Under the pieces are notes generated by a model. The model saw only the letters and a program-made list of their open reading frames with translations, searched no databases and was not told the DNA's origin. Position numbers and translations under genes: made by a program. A DNA stretch of 64,000 nucleotides from Pedobacter sp. WC2423 (GTDB taxonomy: Bacteria > Bacteroidota > Bacteroidia > Sphingobacteriales > Sphingobacteriaceae): assembly GCF_040822065.1 (NCBI RefSeq), contig NZ_CP162005.1, positions 4,836,001-4,900,000 of the forward strand, given 5' to 3'. Shown here piece by piece: positions 45,751 to 53,838 of the stretch (positions within the stretch are counted from its first letter, which is position 1; each line of letters begins with the position of its first letter).

Positions 45751-47526
45751 ATGGTAAATAAATTAGTAGTAGACATCAGTATCGAACAGGTGCCTATAAC
45801 GCATTTCAGCCTTTTTAAGCTCGATCAGCGTTTCAATGAACATCATACTTTCGAACTTCGTATTAACCATGACCAGGTTGAAGAAACTGGTGGTATTACG
45901 CTCGCAAAGTCTAAAAGCTTTATCGGAAAGAATTTAACAATTCAATTTGGACGTCTGGGAGAGCCTGGTAATCTTTTTACAGGAATAGTTACTAAAGTAG
46001 AGATTGCTCAAACTCATGGTTTCAGAGGAGATGTTGTTATAACTGGTTATAGCCCTGATATTCTACTGGACAGAGGTCCGGATCTGGGATCTTATTTAGG
46101 TAAAAACCTGAAGACCATCCTTCAGCAGGCTACGAATGATACGCCGCAGAACGATCTTGATTTTCAAATCAATCCGGGTAATAACGCTACCATCGATTAT
46201 ATCATACAATATAAAGAAAGTGATTTTGATTTTATCAACAGGCTTTCTGCAGAATACCACGAATGGTTTTATTATGATGGCCATGTACTGCATTTTGGTA
46301 AACCTGATAAACAGGAAGAAATTGCACTGATCTATGGGCGCGATCTTCAAAGTTTGCAATACGGGATGCAAATTGCCCCTTTAAATTATAAGAAATTCGC
46401 TTATCATTCTCAGCAGGATGAGTTGCTGAGTGCCGAGCCTGTAGCAGCAAGTTCCGGTTTCTCGGATGTTTCGCACGCAATTTCTGCTTCTAATGATGTT
46501 TTTAGTAAGCGGTTTAATCAACCTTTAAGTGTCAGGGTCAATTCTCAGAGTGAGATCGATGCTTTTGTAAATGATGAGCATAAAGCTTTGGTTTCGGGTT
46601 TAGTGAGTATCTCGGGAAAGGGAGATAATTCAAAAGTAGGGATAGGGAAAATTGTGGATATCAGTACGAGTATGCCTAATGGACTGGATTTTCAGGTGGA
46701 GGACTTTGGAAGATTCGTAGTAACAGCTATACGCCATGAAATTGATGGTATCGGTCATTATCACCATACTTTTGAAGGGGTAGCAGCAGATAGTGAGAAG
46801 CTCCAGGTGAGGCATGTGCAGAAGCCATTTGCTGATATGCAATTGGCAGATGTGGTAGATAATAATGATCCTCAGGGACATGGCCGTATAAAAGTCAAAT
46901 TTAAATGGGCTTGTCAGGTAAATGATGCTACGGAATGGTTGCGCGTAATGACCCCGGATGCAGGAAGCAGTGATAAAGTAAGTAAAAACAGGGGGTTTGT
47001 TTTTATTCCTGAGGTTGGTGATCAGGTAGTAGTTGCTTTTGAAGAGGGGAATATTGCCCGGCCTATAGTGATGGGAAGTGTTTTTCACGGCAAAAGCGGG
47101 ACTGGGGGCAGTGCGAGTAACAATAGTAAAAGTCTGACTTCAAAAAGCGGGCATACTGTTCAGCTGAATGATGGTGGAGGAATAACGATAAAAGATAAAA
47201 CCGGTGGTAATCATATTGTTGTAGATGGCGAGAATAAGGTTACGGTTACTTCAAGCCAGACTGTGGTTTTAACTAATGGTACTGCGGCAATTACCCTGGA
47301 GAAAGATAAGATTACCATACATGCTTCTGAAATTGAGATTGCGAAAAAAGACGGGAAATCTTCGAAAATTGATATTAATGGTGATACGACCAATATCAAT
47401 ACAAAGGATATGACTATTACTTCAACAAATAATACGATTTCAGGTACAAATAATACAATGACGGGTAAGAATCATATCACTGGGGGTGATACAAAAATTG
47501 ATATGGGTGATGTTTTTATTAATTAA
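45751..47526 (+). CDS. T6SS spike protein VgrG/TssI
   Basis: 591 residues. The N-terminal gp27-like part runs to about 360 (LVVDISIEQVPITHFSLFKL, QYKESDFDFINRLSAEYHEW). The gp5-like OB fold follows (VVDNNDPQGHGRIKVKFKWA and GFVFIPEVGDQVVVAFEEGN). A repetitive beta-helix needle with GHTVQLNDGGGITIKDKTGG and many Asn/Thr triplets ends the protein. VgrG caps the Hcp tube and is loaded with effectors. No extra C-terminal toxin domain is present. It lies between hcp2 and the putative loading genes. Confidence 0.9.
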   Translation: MVNKLVVDISIEQVPITHFSLFKLDQRFNEHHTFELRINHDQVEETGGITLAKSKSFIGKNLTIQFGRLGEPGNLFTGIVTKVEIAQTHGFRGDVVITGYSPDILLDRGPDLGSYLGKNLKTILQQATNDTPQNDLDFQINPGNNATIDYIIQYKESDFDFINRLSAEYHEWFYYDGHVLHFGKPDKQEEIALIYGRDLQSLQYGMQIAPLNYKKFAYHSQQDELLSAEPVAASSGFSDVSHAISASNDVFSKRFNQPLSVRVNSQSEIDAFVNDEHKALVSGLVSISGKGDNSKVGIGKIVDISTSMPNGLDFQVEDFGRFVVTAIRHEIDGIGHYHHTFEGVAADSEKLQVRHVQKPFADMQLADVVDNNDPQGHGRIKVKFKWACQVNDATEWLRVMTPDAGSSDKVSKNRGFVFIPEVGDQVVVAFEEGNIARPIVMGSVFHGKSGTGGSASNNSKSLTSKSGHTVQLNDGGGITIKDKTGGNHIVVDGENKVTVTSSQTVVLTNGTAAITLEKDKITIHASEIEIAKKDGKSSKIDINGDTTNINTKDMTITSTNNTISGTNNTMTGKNHITGGDTKIDMGDVFIN

Positions 47527-47529
47527 TAT

Positions 47530-48477
47530 ATGATCAAAGATTCTAAAATTCTCATCAAACAACCATTTCATGAACAATACACCATCAGAATAGAGTCTGA
47601 AGTTAATGGTGTAGATGTATTTGTAACCTCTACTGTAGAGCTGAGGTATGATTTCAATGTGTTAAAAGTTGAAAATAACCGCATAGAGATTAGGTTAATT
47701 CAATTAGATAATGTGTTATTGGAAGCTAACAATCCCATGGTAAGAGAGGTTGCACAAATTAGCCAGGTATTTGGGAGAATGTATAGTGAACTCCATTTAT
47801 TATTAGATGAGAAGGGAACCATATTACAGGTCCTGAATAATGAGCTGATTTTATCCAAGTGGGAGCAGACTAAAGCGGAGATGGAAAAACATATTGCGGG
47901 AAATGACGACTTGAAAAATGCAATTTCTTTGAATGATTCGATTTTTAACAGTCCTGAAAAGGTAAAAGTTGCCGCTCAGGCGAATGAATTTTTACGGGTG
48001 TATTTTGGGCAGATATATGGCGTGGATTTACCTGTGAAAACAAGTTTTAAAGGGACTAATATTTTTAATACTGTAGAGATGGATTGGACACTTTCGATTA
48101 ATAGCTCTGTTCCATTACCTCCGGCAAATGGTGTCAATTCACTTACTGTAACAACTAAAGCTGTCCCAACTATGGCCTTGAATTCCAAATTTTACAAAGA
48201 GGCTTATAATCAGTTCGCGACTAAAATTGATATCAAAAATCTGATGACTGTATTAGTGCAGGAAGAAACAAGGATTCTGGATTATGAAAGTGGAAGAATA
48301 CAGGAAGCGGAAACGAGCAAGATTGAAATAGCCGATGAGAAGAAATTGTACAACAAATTAAAGTATATCCTTAAAAGCGATTCTGGAATAGTAATTAAAC
48401 CCGTGGAAAGTAGTAAGCAGTCTTCTGTTTTAGAAGAAGAAAATAAAGAAGCAGGTTCGAAATTTAAGTTTTTTTAG
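47530..48477 (+). CDS. Unknown protein of the T6SS cargo island, possible adaptor
   Basis: 315 residues without signal peptide or membrane segment, starting 3 bases after vgrG. It appears mixed alpha/beta: an N-terminal sheet region (EQYTIRIESEVNGVDVFVTS) and a C-terminal charged helical tail (EETRILDYESGRIQEAETSK) ending in KFKFF. I do not recognise a family. Tight linkage between VgrG and an effector is typical of adaptor or chaperone proteins that load effectors on the spike, so that is the working idea. It could alternatively be a secreted effector itself. Confidence 0.6.
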   Translation: MIKDSKILIKQPFHEQYTIRIESEVNGVDVFVTSTVELRYDFNVLKVENNRIEIRLIQLDNVLLEANNPMVREVAQISQVFGRMYSELHLLLDEKGTILQVLNNELILSKWEQTKAEMEKHIAGNDDLKNAISLNDSIFNSPEKVKVAAQANEFLRVYFGQIYGVDLPVKTSFKGTNIFNTVEMDWTLSINSSVPLPPANGVNSLTVTTKAVPTMALNSKFYKEAYNQFATKIDIKNLMTVLVQEETRILDYESGRIQEAETSKIEIADEKKLYNKLKYILKSDSGIVIKPVESSKQSSVLEEENKEAGSKFKFF

Positions 48478-48505
48478 AAGCTGTTTAAATTTAGATCATC
48501 TGGTT

Positions 48506-48772
48506 ATGGAGAACAAATTAGGAGCACCAATAAAAATTCTAAGTCAGGCTACTTTACGTCTCGGCATCTGTACACTTCAATTTGGCGTTTTTACCGAAAA
48601 GTTAGCTGATCATGGGAAGAGTACTAATGTTCTGATGAAATTCTCGGGTAAAGAACCTAAAAATATTGGGGAAACTGTAGAGGTTCTGAGCCTTGGGCTT
48701 AAAATAGTCAGACATGGTGAAAGGTTAGGCATGGGGTTTATAAAACGTAAACAGACCATTCAAAAAGTATAA
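48506..48772 (+). CDS. Small unknown protein of the T6SS cargo island
   Basis: 88 residues, basic, no signal peptide. It contains a Gly-rich, Leu-rich stretch (LSQATLRLGICTLQFGVFTE) and a basic end (GFIKRKQTIQKV). It lies 28 bases after the 315-residue gene and 3 bases before the effector gene, so it is probably co-translated with the effector. A helper role, such as effector chaperone or spike tip cofactor, is inferred from position only. No family recognised. Confidence 0.55.
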   Translation: MENKLGAPIKILSQATLRLGICTLQFGVFTEKLADHGKSTNVLMKFSGKEPKNIGETVEVLSLGLKIVRHGERLGMGFIKRKQTIQKV

Positions 48773-48775
48773 ATA

Positions 48776-50371
48776 ATGGGGCATAAAAGAATTACGGAAA
48801 AGGACTTTTGGATATGTACTGAAGGTAATATGCCGGCCCAGCTTCAATCTACCCAAAAAACGGCAAAGAAGGGCTCGGGAGAAAAGTATATTACGGTTAA
48901 GGATACATCCACTAGCAGCTGGATAGATTTTAGCTGTAAAAAAGCCATGCTGATTTATGCAATTATAGCTGCTGCCGTTGTTGTTATAGCGGCTATGACT
49001 GTTGCAACTGGCGGTGCGGCACTTATAGCACTTGGTGCACTGGCTGGTTTGGCCGGAGCTGCATGGGGTGCTGTCATAGGCGCGCTGTTGTGTGGTCAGA
49101 CGGCGGCCAAAGGAAGAAAATGGGTAGAAGTACCAAAAAGCAGAATGACTGCGGTACAGGGGGTACGTCAGATCACCGGGGATTGTACAATGACTTGTAT
49201 GGTAGGAGGTGTAATCTCTTTTGCCCCACAAATTAAAAACTGGAGCCAGGCTATATCTTTGGGCGCAGGTAATTATATTGGTGGATTAATGGAAGGTATG
49301 ATGGCTGGTGCTGCCATTGGTATGGGCGGAGCTGCGCTAAGTGGTGGAGCTGGTGCTTTTGCTTCAGGTGGGGTCAGAGGGCTTGGTCAGGCAGCTTTGC
49401 AGTTTGCGAAGAGTGCTCCAATGAATGTTCTTAGAAATATTGGAGCTTCATTTGGGTATGCGGGGGCAGGTGCTAGTGCATCTACGGCTTATACTACAGC
49501 TGCGGCAGCGGTAGGATTAAGGGGGCTTACGGCTGCTCAATCTGGGTTAACACATTATGGTAGTACAGGAGAATCGGGCTGGGGCGCGGCAGGCGAAGGT
49601 GTTTTTGGAATGGAAACGGGCATGTATCATTCTGTAAATAACCTGACTACTTTTCATAATCCAGAAACTGGCGCATTTGAATGGCAGGGGACATGGCAGG
49701 ATGTTACGGGATTGGCTTTGTTGCTTTCTCCTGTTCATAAAGCAGCGGAAGAAGCGAAAGGGAAGGGTAAAGGGGAAGAGGCTCCTGCACAAGATGGAGA
49801 GCCGGTTCAAGATGGAGAGGAAGTAGTTAGAGATCCTAATATTAAGAATGAAGAGCCTGCAAAACAGGAGGGAGAATATGAGACATTTGAAGATCCCGAA
49901 ACTATTTCAAATAAAGTTAAAGGTGATCTGGGTGAAGCAAAAGTAATAGAGGAACTTAAGAAAATAGGATACACAGATGTTGTTCAAGTACAAAATAATT
50001 CTGGACACGGTGTGGATGTAATAGCTAGAAATCCTCTTACCGGTGATGTGAAATGTATTGAAGTTAAGGCGAATTCGTCCCAATTGAGTGAGGCTCAGAG
50101 AATGGGAGGCGAAAAATATGTTGAAGATAGGCTAAATCGTGCAGTCGAAGGCAAGGGACACTATCAGATACCTCCAAATTCTGAACAAATGAAAGTAGAT
50201 GCTGAAACAGCACAACGATGGATAGAAAATGCGGATAAGGTCGATTATGAAGTTCATCAGGTGCCTGTAGATAATGCTACTGGGGCAACAGGAGATCCTA
50301 ATGTTACACAATGGGACCCAAAACCGCCTAAAACACCCAAACCACCAAAAGTACCTAAGCCCCCAAAATAA
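48776..50371 (+). CDS. T6SS effector with membrane segment and PD-(D/E)XK nuclease end
   Basis: 531 residues. The N-terminal 55 residues (KRITEKDFWICTEGNMPAQL) look like the short targeting module seen on Bacteroidota T6SS effectors. A hydrophobic region (about 58-105) and an Ala/Gly-rich region (about 150-260) follow. From about 380, KGDLGEAKVIEELKKIGY, then SGHGVDVIAR (Asp near 413) and CIEVKANS (Glu and Lys near 429-431) form the core of a PD-(D/E)XK nuclease, similar to PoNe-type DNase toxins. The tail is a run of PKPPK-like units. The next gene is presumably the immunity protein. Confidence 0.78.
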   Translation: MGHKRITEKDFWICTEGNMPAQLQSTQKTAKKGSGEKYITVKDTSTSSWIDFSCKKAMLIYAIIAAAVVVIAAMTVATGGAALIALGALAGLAGAAWGAVIGALLCGQTAAKGRKWVEVPKSRMTAVQGVRQITGDCTMTCMVGGVISFAPQIKNWSQAISLGAGNYIGGLMEGMMAGAAIGMGGAALSGGAGAFASGGVRGLGQAALQFAKSAPMNVLRNIGASFGYAGAGASASTAYTTAAAAVGLRGLTAAQSGLTHYGSTGESGWGAAGEGVFGMETGMYHSVNNLTTFHNPETGAFEWQGTWQDVTGLALLLSPVHKAAEEAKGKGKGEEAPAQDGEPVQDGEEVVRDPNIKNEEPAKQEGEYETFEDPETISNKVKGDLGEAKVIEELKKIGYTDVVQVQNNSGHGVDVIARNPLTGDVKCIEVKANSSQLSEAQRMGGEKYVEDRLNRAVEGKGHYQIPPNSEQMKVDAETAQRWIENADKVDYEVHQVPVDNATGATGDPNVTQWDPKPPKTPKPPKVPKPPK

Positions 50372-50426
50372 TGTATATTATTTATAAATTGGTGGAATAA
50401 TAGATCAGTGAAAAGATAAAACTAGT

Positions 50427-51308
50427 ATGAATTCAACAGAACAAAAAGTTAAAGAAACCGTTGCCGAATTAAAGGTATGGCTTGATAAGCCAACACGAAA
50501 AGAAGAAGACTATCAAAGGAGAATTGATGAAATAAATGAAGAATTGAAATCAGAAAAACTTAAGAAATCAATTCGTTTACAATTTGAATATCTAGATAAC
50601 TGGTATAGTGATAATTTTGTTTACGAATCACTCACAACTGGTTATACTACATATAAAATTGATGCTTGTGCTAATGGTTATCACATCTTGATCATTTCAG
50701 ATAAGTTAGCAGATTTATATCCTAACAATCCTCCTAAATTATCATTTGATAAAACTGCATATTGGATTGCAAATTGTTTATCTCAAAAATGGTATAAAGA
50801 AAGTGAAGTTATAATTGAAATTGTCAATAAAGGGCTGCAAACAAAATTTTTAGATGGTGGGTGGGATATAAAAATAGCTTCATGGTTTATATTAGAAATA
50901 GCAAACTATGGATATCAAAATTCAATTGATTTGTCTGATTTTAACTATCCCGATGATATGGGTGTCTATCAGAAAGCTTTGGATAACTGGGATACAACAG
51001 ATTTAAGTTTGTTAGATGATATAGTTTCAAGTCTTTGTGATTTTCATTTAAATGAAGCTTCGCACGGTGATATAAGTGACAACGCTGGAAAGAGGGATCC
51101 TATGTTTTTGCAGTTTTCCAGCACAAAATGGTTTGTTTATGCTTTTGAAGTTTTAGCTTGGTTGAGTATTAGAGAGAAAAATGGCTTACCTAATCCTGAA
51201 AAATTCACCCACCCATTGATGAACCTGAAACTAAATAAGCTAGCTAAAGGAACTTCTCCATTACCTCAGGATGAGCTTTTTGATAAAGTAATAGCTAAGA
51301 TGGATTAA
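50427..51308 (+). CDS. Probable immunity protein for the nuclease effector
   Basis: 293 residues, soluble and mostly helical, with many Trp and Tyr residues (QFEYLDNWYSDNFVYESLTT, ASWFILEIANYGYQNSIDLS, and STKWFVYAFEVLAWLSIREK near the end). It begins 55 bases after the effector stop on the same strand, the position expected for its immunity gene. The family is not one I can name; immunity proteins of PoNe-type DNases (PoNi) are of similar size, but I do not see their signature clearly. No signal peptide, consistent with neutralising a DNase in the cytoplasm. Confidence 0.6.
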   Translation: MNSTEQKVKETVAELKVWLDKPTRKEEDYQRRIDEINEELKSEKLKKSIRLQFEYLDNWYSDNFVYESLTTGYTTYKIDACANGYHILIISDKLADLYPNNPPKLSFDKTAYWIANCLSQKWYKESEVIIEIVNKGLQTKFLDGGWDIKIASWFILEIANYGYQNSIDLSDFNYPDDMGVYQKALDNWDTTDLSLLDDIVSSLCDFHLNEASHGDISDNAGKRDPMFLQFSSTKWFVYAFEVLAWLSIREKNGLPNPEKFTHPLMNLKLNKLAKGTSPLPQDELFDKVIAKMD

Positions 51309-51324
51309 TAGAGATTCTGGTAAA

Positions 51325-51891
51325 ATGTTTGACGATTTTTTTGCGAAATATCCTGATTATAATATTGTTGAAAAACCATCCAAGCAGGTAATTGATAATT
51401 ATAAAGATAAACTTCCGGCTGAATTGATAGAATTCTGGCAGGAATATGGTTTTGGTATATACATGAATGGATATCTGAAAATCGTAAATCCTGAAATATA
51501 TCAGCCAATTCTAAATGAAGGATATAATACCGAAAATAATAAAGAAATAGTTTTTGCAGTTACTGGTCTTGGTGACTTTATTGTATGGGTAGGAGATGCA
51601 ATACGATTAGTTGATTTTAGGCATGGGAATTATAGCATAATAGAAAGTGGAGATGATATGTCTTGGTTTTTCGATATGGATTTAACTGAAGATGGTTATG
51701 TGCTAGATCATTTTAAAAATAAAAACTATTCACCTGCAAAAGTTAGATTAGGGGCTTTAGAATTCAATGAGTATTATGGTTATGTCCCTTTACTTGGAAT
51801 CGGCGGTTATGAAAAAGCAGAAAATTTACAAAAAGTAAAATTAAGGGAGCATATATCAATGATTGCTCAGATGCTAGGCAAAATAGAATAG
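51325..51891 (+). CDS. GAD-like/Tdi1-type T6SS immunity protein
   Basis: 188 residues. The N-terminal half matches the GAD-like domain (FAKYPDYNIVEKPSKQVIDN and LIEFWQEYGFGIYMNGYLKI). The C-terminal half follows the Tdi1 C-terminal pattern (GYVLDHFKNKNYSPAKVRLG and YGYVPLLGIGGYEKAENLQK). Such proteins protect against T6SS DNase effectors of the Tde1 type. No matching toxin gene is nearby, so this looks like an orphan immunity gene kept as defence against other strains. It follows the previous gene by 16 bases and ends with a terminator. Confidence 0.82.
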   Translation: MFDDFFAKYPDYNIVEKPSKQVIDNYKDKLPAELIEFWQEYGFGIYMNGYLKIVNPEIYQPILNEGYNTENNKEIVFAVTGLGDFIVWVGDAIRLVDFRHGNYSIIESGDDMSWFFDMDLTEDGYVLDHFKNKNYSPAKVRLGALEFNEYYGYVPLLGIGGYEKAENLQKVKLREHISMIAQMLGKIE

Positions 51892-51911
51892 TATTCAATT
51901 GGTAATACTTG

Positions 51912-51935
51912 AAACCGCCCAATGTGGCGGTTTTT
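51912..51935 (+). terminator. Rho-independent terminator after the Tdi1-like gene
   Basis: Stem AAACCGCC (51912-51919) with GGCGGTTT (51926-51933), 6-base loop, then T's. It ends the hcp-to-immunity run. Confidence 0.85.
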
Positions 51936-52023
51936 ATAGATGGTTGGAAAAAATCTACTTTTTTGAATGGTAATTACTAATAGTAGGATTACTAAGATTA
52001 TTAATAAAGTCTCGAAATATAAT

Positions 52024-52436
52024 ATGGTAGGTTTGAAAGTTGGTCCCATATTTTATAAGATAGGTACGGGTGATTTTTTACATGGTTTTTTTTTTCAATT
52101 GCTTATAATCTGGAGGATAACAAATGGGGAGCGAAATTTCCTTTTATAATGAAAGAGTTATATTCTAAAGAATTATTAGTAGAAAATATTCCTGAAGCAG
52201 TAAACGAGATTAATTTAATAAGAGAAATGTTCAGGGAATATGCTCCGGGTTGTGTTATATGGGATATAGAAAATCTTGAGAAACGTCCTCTGTTGGGTGA
52301 AAACATAGCTGCTCATATAACAAATTTGGCTAATTATTTTTATACTAGTGATGGGGAAGATTTATTTGAAACCTTTTTAAAAGCATTGGATACAGCAGCA
52401 AGGGTGAAAAAAGTTTTGACTATCAAAAGTCTTTAG
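52024..52436 (+). pseudogene. Imm70-like immunity gene split by a poly-T frameshift
   Basis: The frame from ATG 52024 gives MVGLKVGPIFYKIGTGDFLH, then a run of ten T's (52086-52095). Directly after the run a second frame continues IAYNLEDNKWGAKFPFIMKE, then GCVIWDIENLEKRP and ITNLANYFYTSDGEDLFETF. Joined, these fit the Imm70 immunity family as I recall it, about 135 residues long. The upstream frame runs into stops soon after the run. One more T, or two fewer, would restore a single protein. An ATG at 52149 could produce only the last 95 residues. It may be inactivated, phase-variable or affected by a sequencing error. Confidence 0.65.
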
Positions 52437-52552
52437 TTTTATCTTTTTGCTTCTCCATATTGATCAATCATATGCCATAAGATTTATTAGTAAATGTAGT
52501 CCAGATTAAGGAGTGTCACTATCTTATTAGGTTTTTAGATCTTAAATGATAT

Positions 52553-53137
52553 ATGGATAAAATAGAAGAAATACATTCAAATTTAATTGCCAGTAAATCA
52601 ACATTAAGAAGAGCTGCAGCTAAATTAATTGGGAAAAATGAGATAATTGAGTTAGGTGGACCATTGTGGAATGCTTATCAGAATGAAATTAAAAACCCAA
52701 AGGCTTGGGAAACACAGGTTGAGATGATAAAAAGTCTTGGGCTTATTAGGTTTAAAGAGAGTAAAGAGGCTTTTTATAAGATCTGTAAAGAAAATAAAGA
52801 GCATGATATGGTTACTTCTAGTGCGGTTAAAGCTTACGTTAGGATTGCAAGAGCTAATATCCAAGATGTTAATCCAATTTTGGATCTATTAAGCTTTGGT
52901 AAGTTTGAAGTAGTTAGTAGTGCATTTGAAGTATTAGGAGAAGATAAAATGATGCCTTCATTGAAGGAAATTCTATTCTTTTTAGATTATGTTTCTAAAT
53001 CAACAATTGTGAATGAAAAGGGCTATACTGATTTTAGAGTGGGTCTTGTGTGCGCCTGTGCGGGATGGAAAGGGATACCTGAGGTATCAGTATTTCTAAA
53101 TGAATGCATTAAGGAAGAAGATTCTTTTTTTTGTTAA
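52553..53137 (+). CDS. HEAT-repeat-like immunity protein, probably frameshifted at its end
   Basis: 194 residues as read. It is all-helical with HEAT-like units (TLRRAAAKLIGKNEIIELGG, ETQVEMIKSLGLIRFKESKE, ASSAVKAYVRIAR-like and KFEVVSSAFEVLGEDKMMPS). The frame stops at TGT TAA after eight T's (53125-53132). Removing one T continues it as VKVASNALKGKYTAIS to a TAA at 53181-53183, a natural end for a HEAT helix. Location in the immunity array suggests protection against a toxin, but this is inference. No partner toxin is adjacent. A standard start at 52553 is used. Confidence 0.6.
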   Translation: MDKIEEIHSNLIASKSTLRRAAAKLIGKNEIIELGGPLWNAYQNEIKNPKAWETQVEMIKSLGLIRFKESKEAFYKICKENKEHDMVTSSAVKAYVRIARANIQDVNPILDLLSFGKFEVVSSAFEVLGEDKMMPSLKEILFFLDYVSKSTIVNEKGYTDFRVGLVCACAGWKGIPEVSVFLNECIKEEDSFFC

Positions 53138-53232
53138 AGTCGCAAGTAATGCACTTAAGGGAAAGTATACTGCTATTTCTTAAATTGGTGATAAACCAAT
53201 TTTTTTTTAGAATTGTTTAAAAGAATAATTCT

Positions 53233-53349
53233 ATGAATTTTAAGATCGTAGTGTATTAGCAATGACAGGTTGCTGATGAAATTTATGCTCAAAGACTAAA
53301 TTATATTTTTGGAGGCTCTTTTGATGATCACCTAACAACCGAAGCTTAG
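53233..53349 (+). pseudogene. Relic of a short gene with two internal stops
   Basis: An ATG at 53233 begins MNFKIVVY, then TAG, one codon, TGA, and the same frame continues QVADEIYAQRLNYIFGGSFD and DHLTTEA to TAG at 53347-53349. The protein-like composition after the stops suggests a decayed small gene at the edge of the immunity array. No family recognised. Confidence 0.35.
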
Positions 53350-53416
53350 CTCTTTTAACCCACCCTGCATCATATCACATGCTAATCAAATATTATTTAA
53401 AATATTTGTAATATCG

Positions 53417-53449
53417 TTTTGCATATTAAAAACATAAGTTCTATATTTG
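53417..53449 (+). promoter_or_regulatory. Promoter of rpsT
   Basis: TTTTG (53417-53421) and TATATTTG (53442-53449), spaced by 20 bases, match the Bacteroidota promoter. Transcription would start near 53456, leaving a leader of about 70 bases before the ATG. Confidence 0.75.
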
Positions 53450-53524
53450 CAGTCCGAAAAAGGATAAACAAGGTTTGTTTTAATTATCAGACCTTTACAT
53501 ATAAAAATATTATTATACTAAAAA

Positions 53525-53779
53525 ATGGCAAATCATAAATCATCTTTAAAAAGAATCAGAGCAAACGCTACTAAACGTTTACGTAACAGATACCAAGCAA
53601 AAACTACTCGTACTTTTGTTAAAAGATTACGTGCATCTGTAGATAAAAAATCAGGTCAGGAGTTATTGCCTAAAGTGATTTCTATGTTAGATCGTTTAGC
53701 TAAGAAAAATGTTATTCACAAAAACAAAGCTGCAAACAACAAATCTAAGTTAACTAAATTTGTTAACGGCTTAAAATAG
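53525..53779 (+). CDS. rpsT: 30S ribosomal protein S20
   Basis: 84 residues, very basic. The MANHKSSLKRIRANATKRLR start and the later AKKNVIHKNKAANNKSKLTK are typical of S20, which binds 16S rRNA. It is preceded by its own consensus promoter and followed by a strong terminator, so it is probably transcribed alone. S20 in other bacteria represses its own translation; no clear structure for that was examined here. Confidence 0.97.
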   Translation: MANHKSSLKRIRANATKRLRNRYQAKTTRTFVKRLRASVDKKSGQELLPKVISMLDRLAKKNVIHKNKAANNKSKLTKFVNGLK

Positions 53780-53799
53780 TAATAGCTTTACAATATTGT

Positions 53800-53834
53800 A
53801 AACGGGATAGGCTTTGGCTTATCCCGTTTTTTTT
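53800..53834 (+). terminator. Rho-independent terminator of rpsT
   Basis: A 10-bp stem AAACGGGATA (53800-53809) with TATCCCGTTT (53820-53829), loop of 10 bases, then a run of T's to 53834. Confidence 0.88.
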
Positions 53835-53838
53835 GTTT

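Noticed and set aside
46630..47088. 152-codon minus-strand frame opposite vgrG
   Set aside because: It is antisense to the conserved VgrG core, and its protein has no family pattern.
48725..49231. 168-codon minus-strand frame opposite the effector start
   Set aside because: It arises from the Gly/Ala-rich codons of the effector on the other strand, has no start context and no homologue-like features.
51967..52149. 60-codon frame before the Imm70-like gene
   Set aside because: Its second half is the N-terminal half of the frameshifted immunity gene, which begins at 52024; the first 19 residues have no support. It is not a separate gene.
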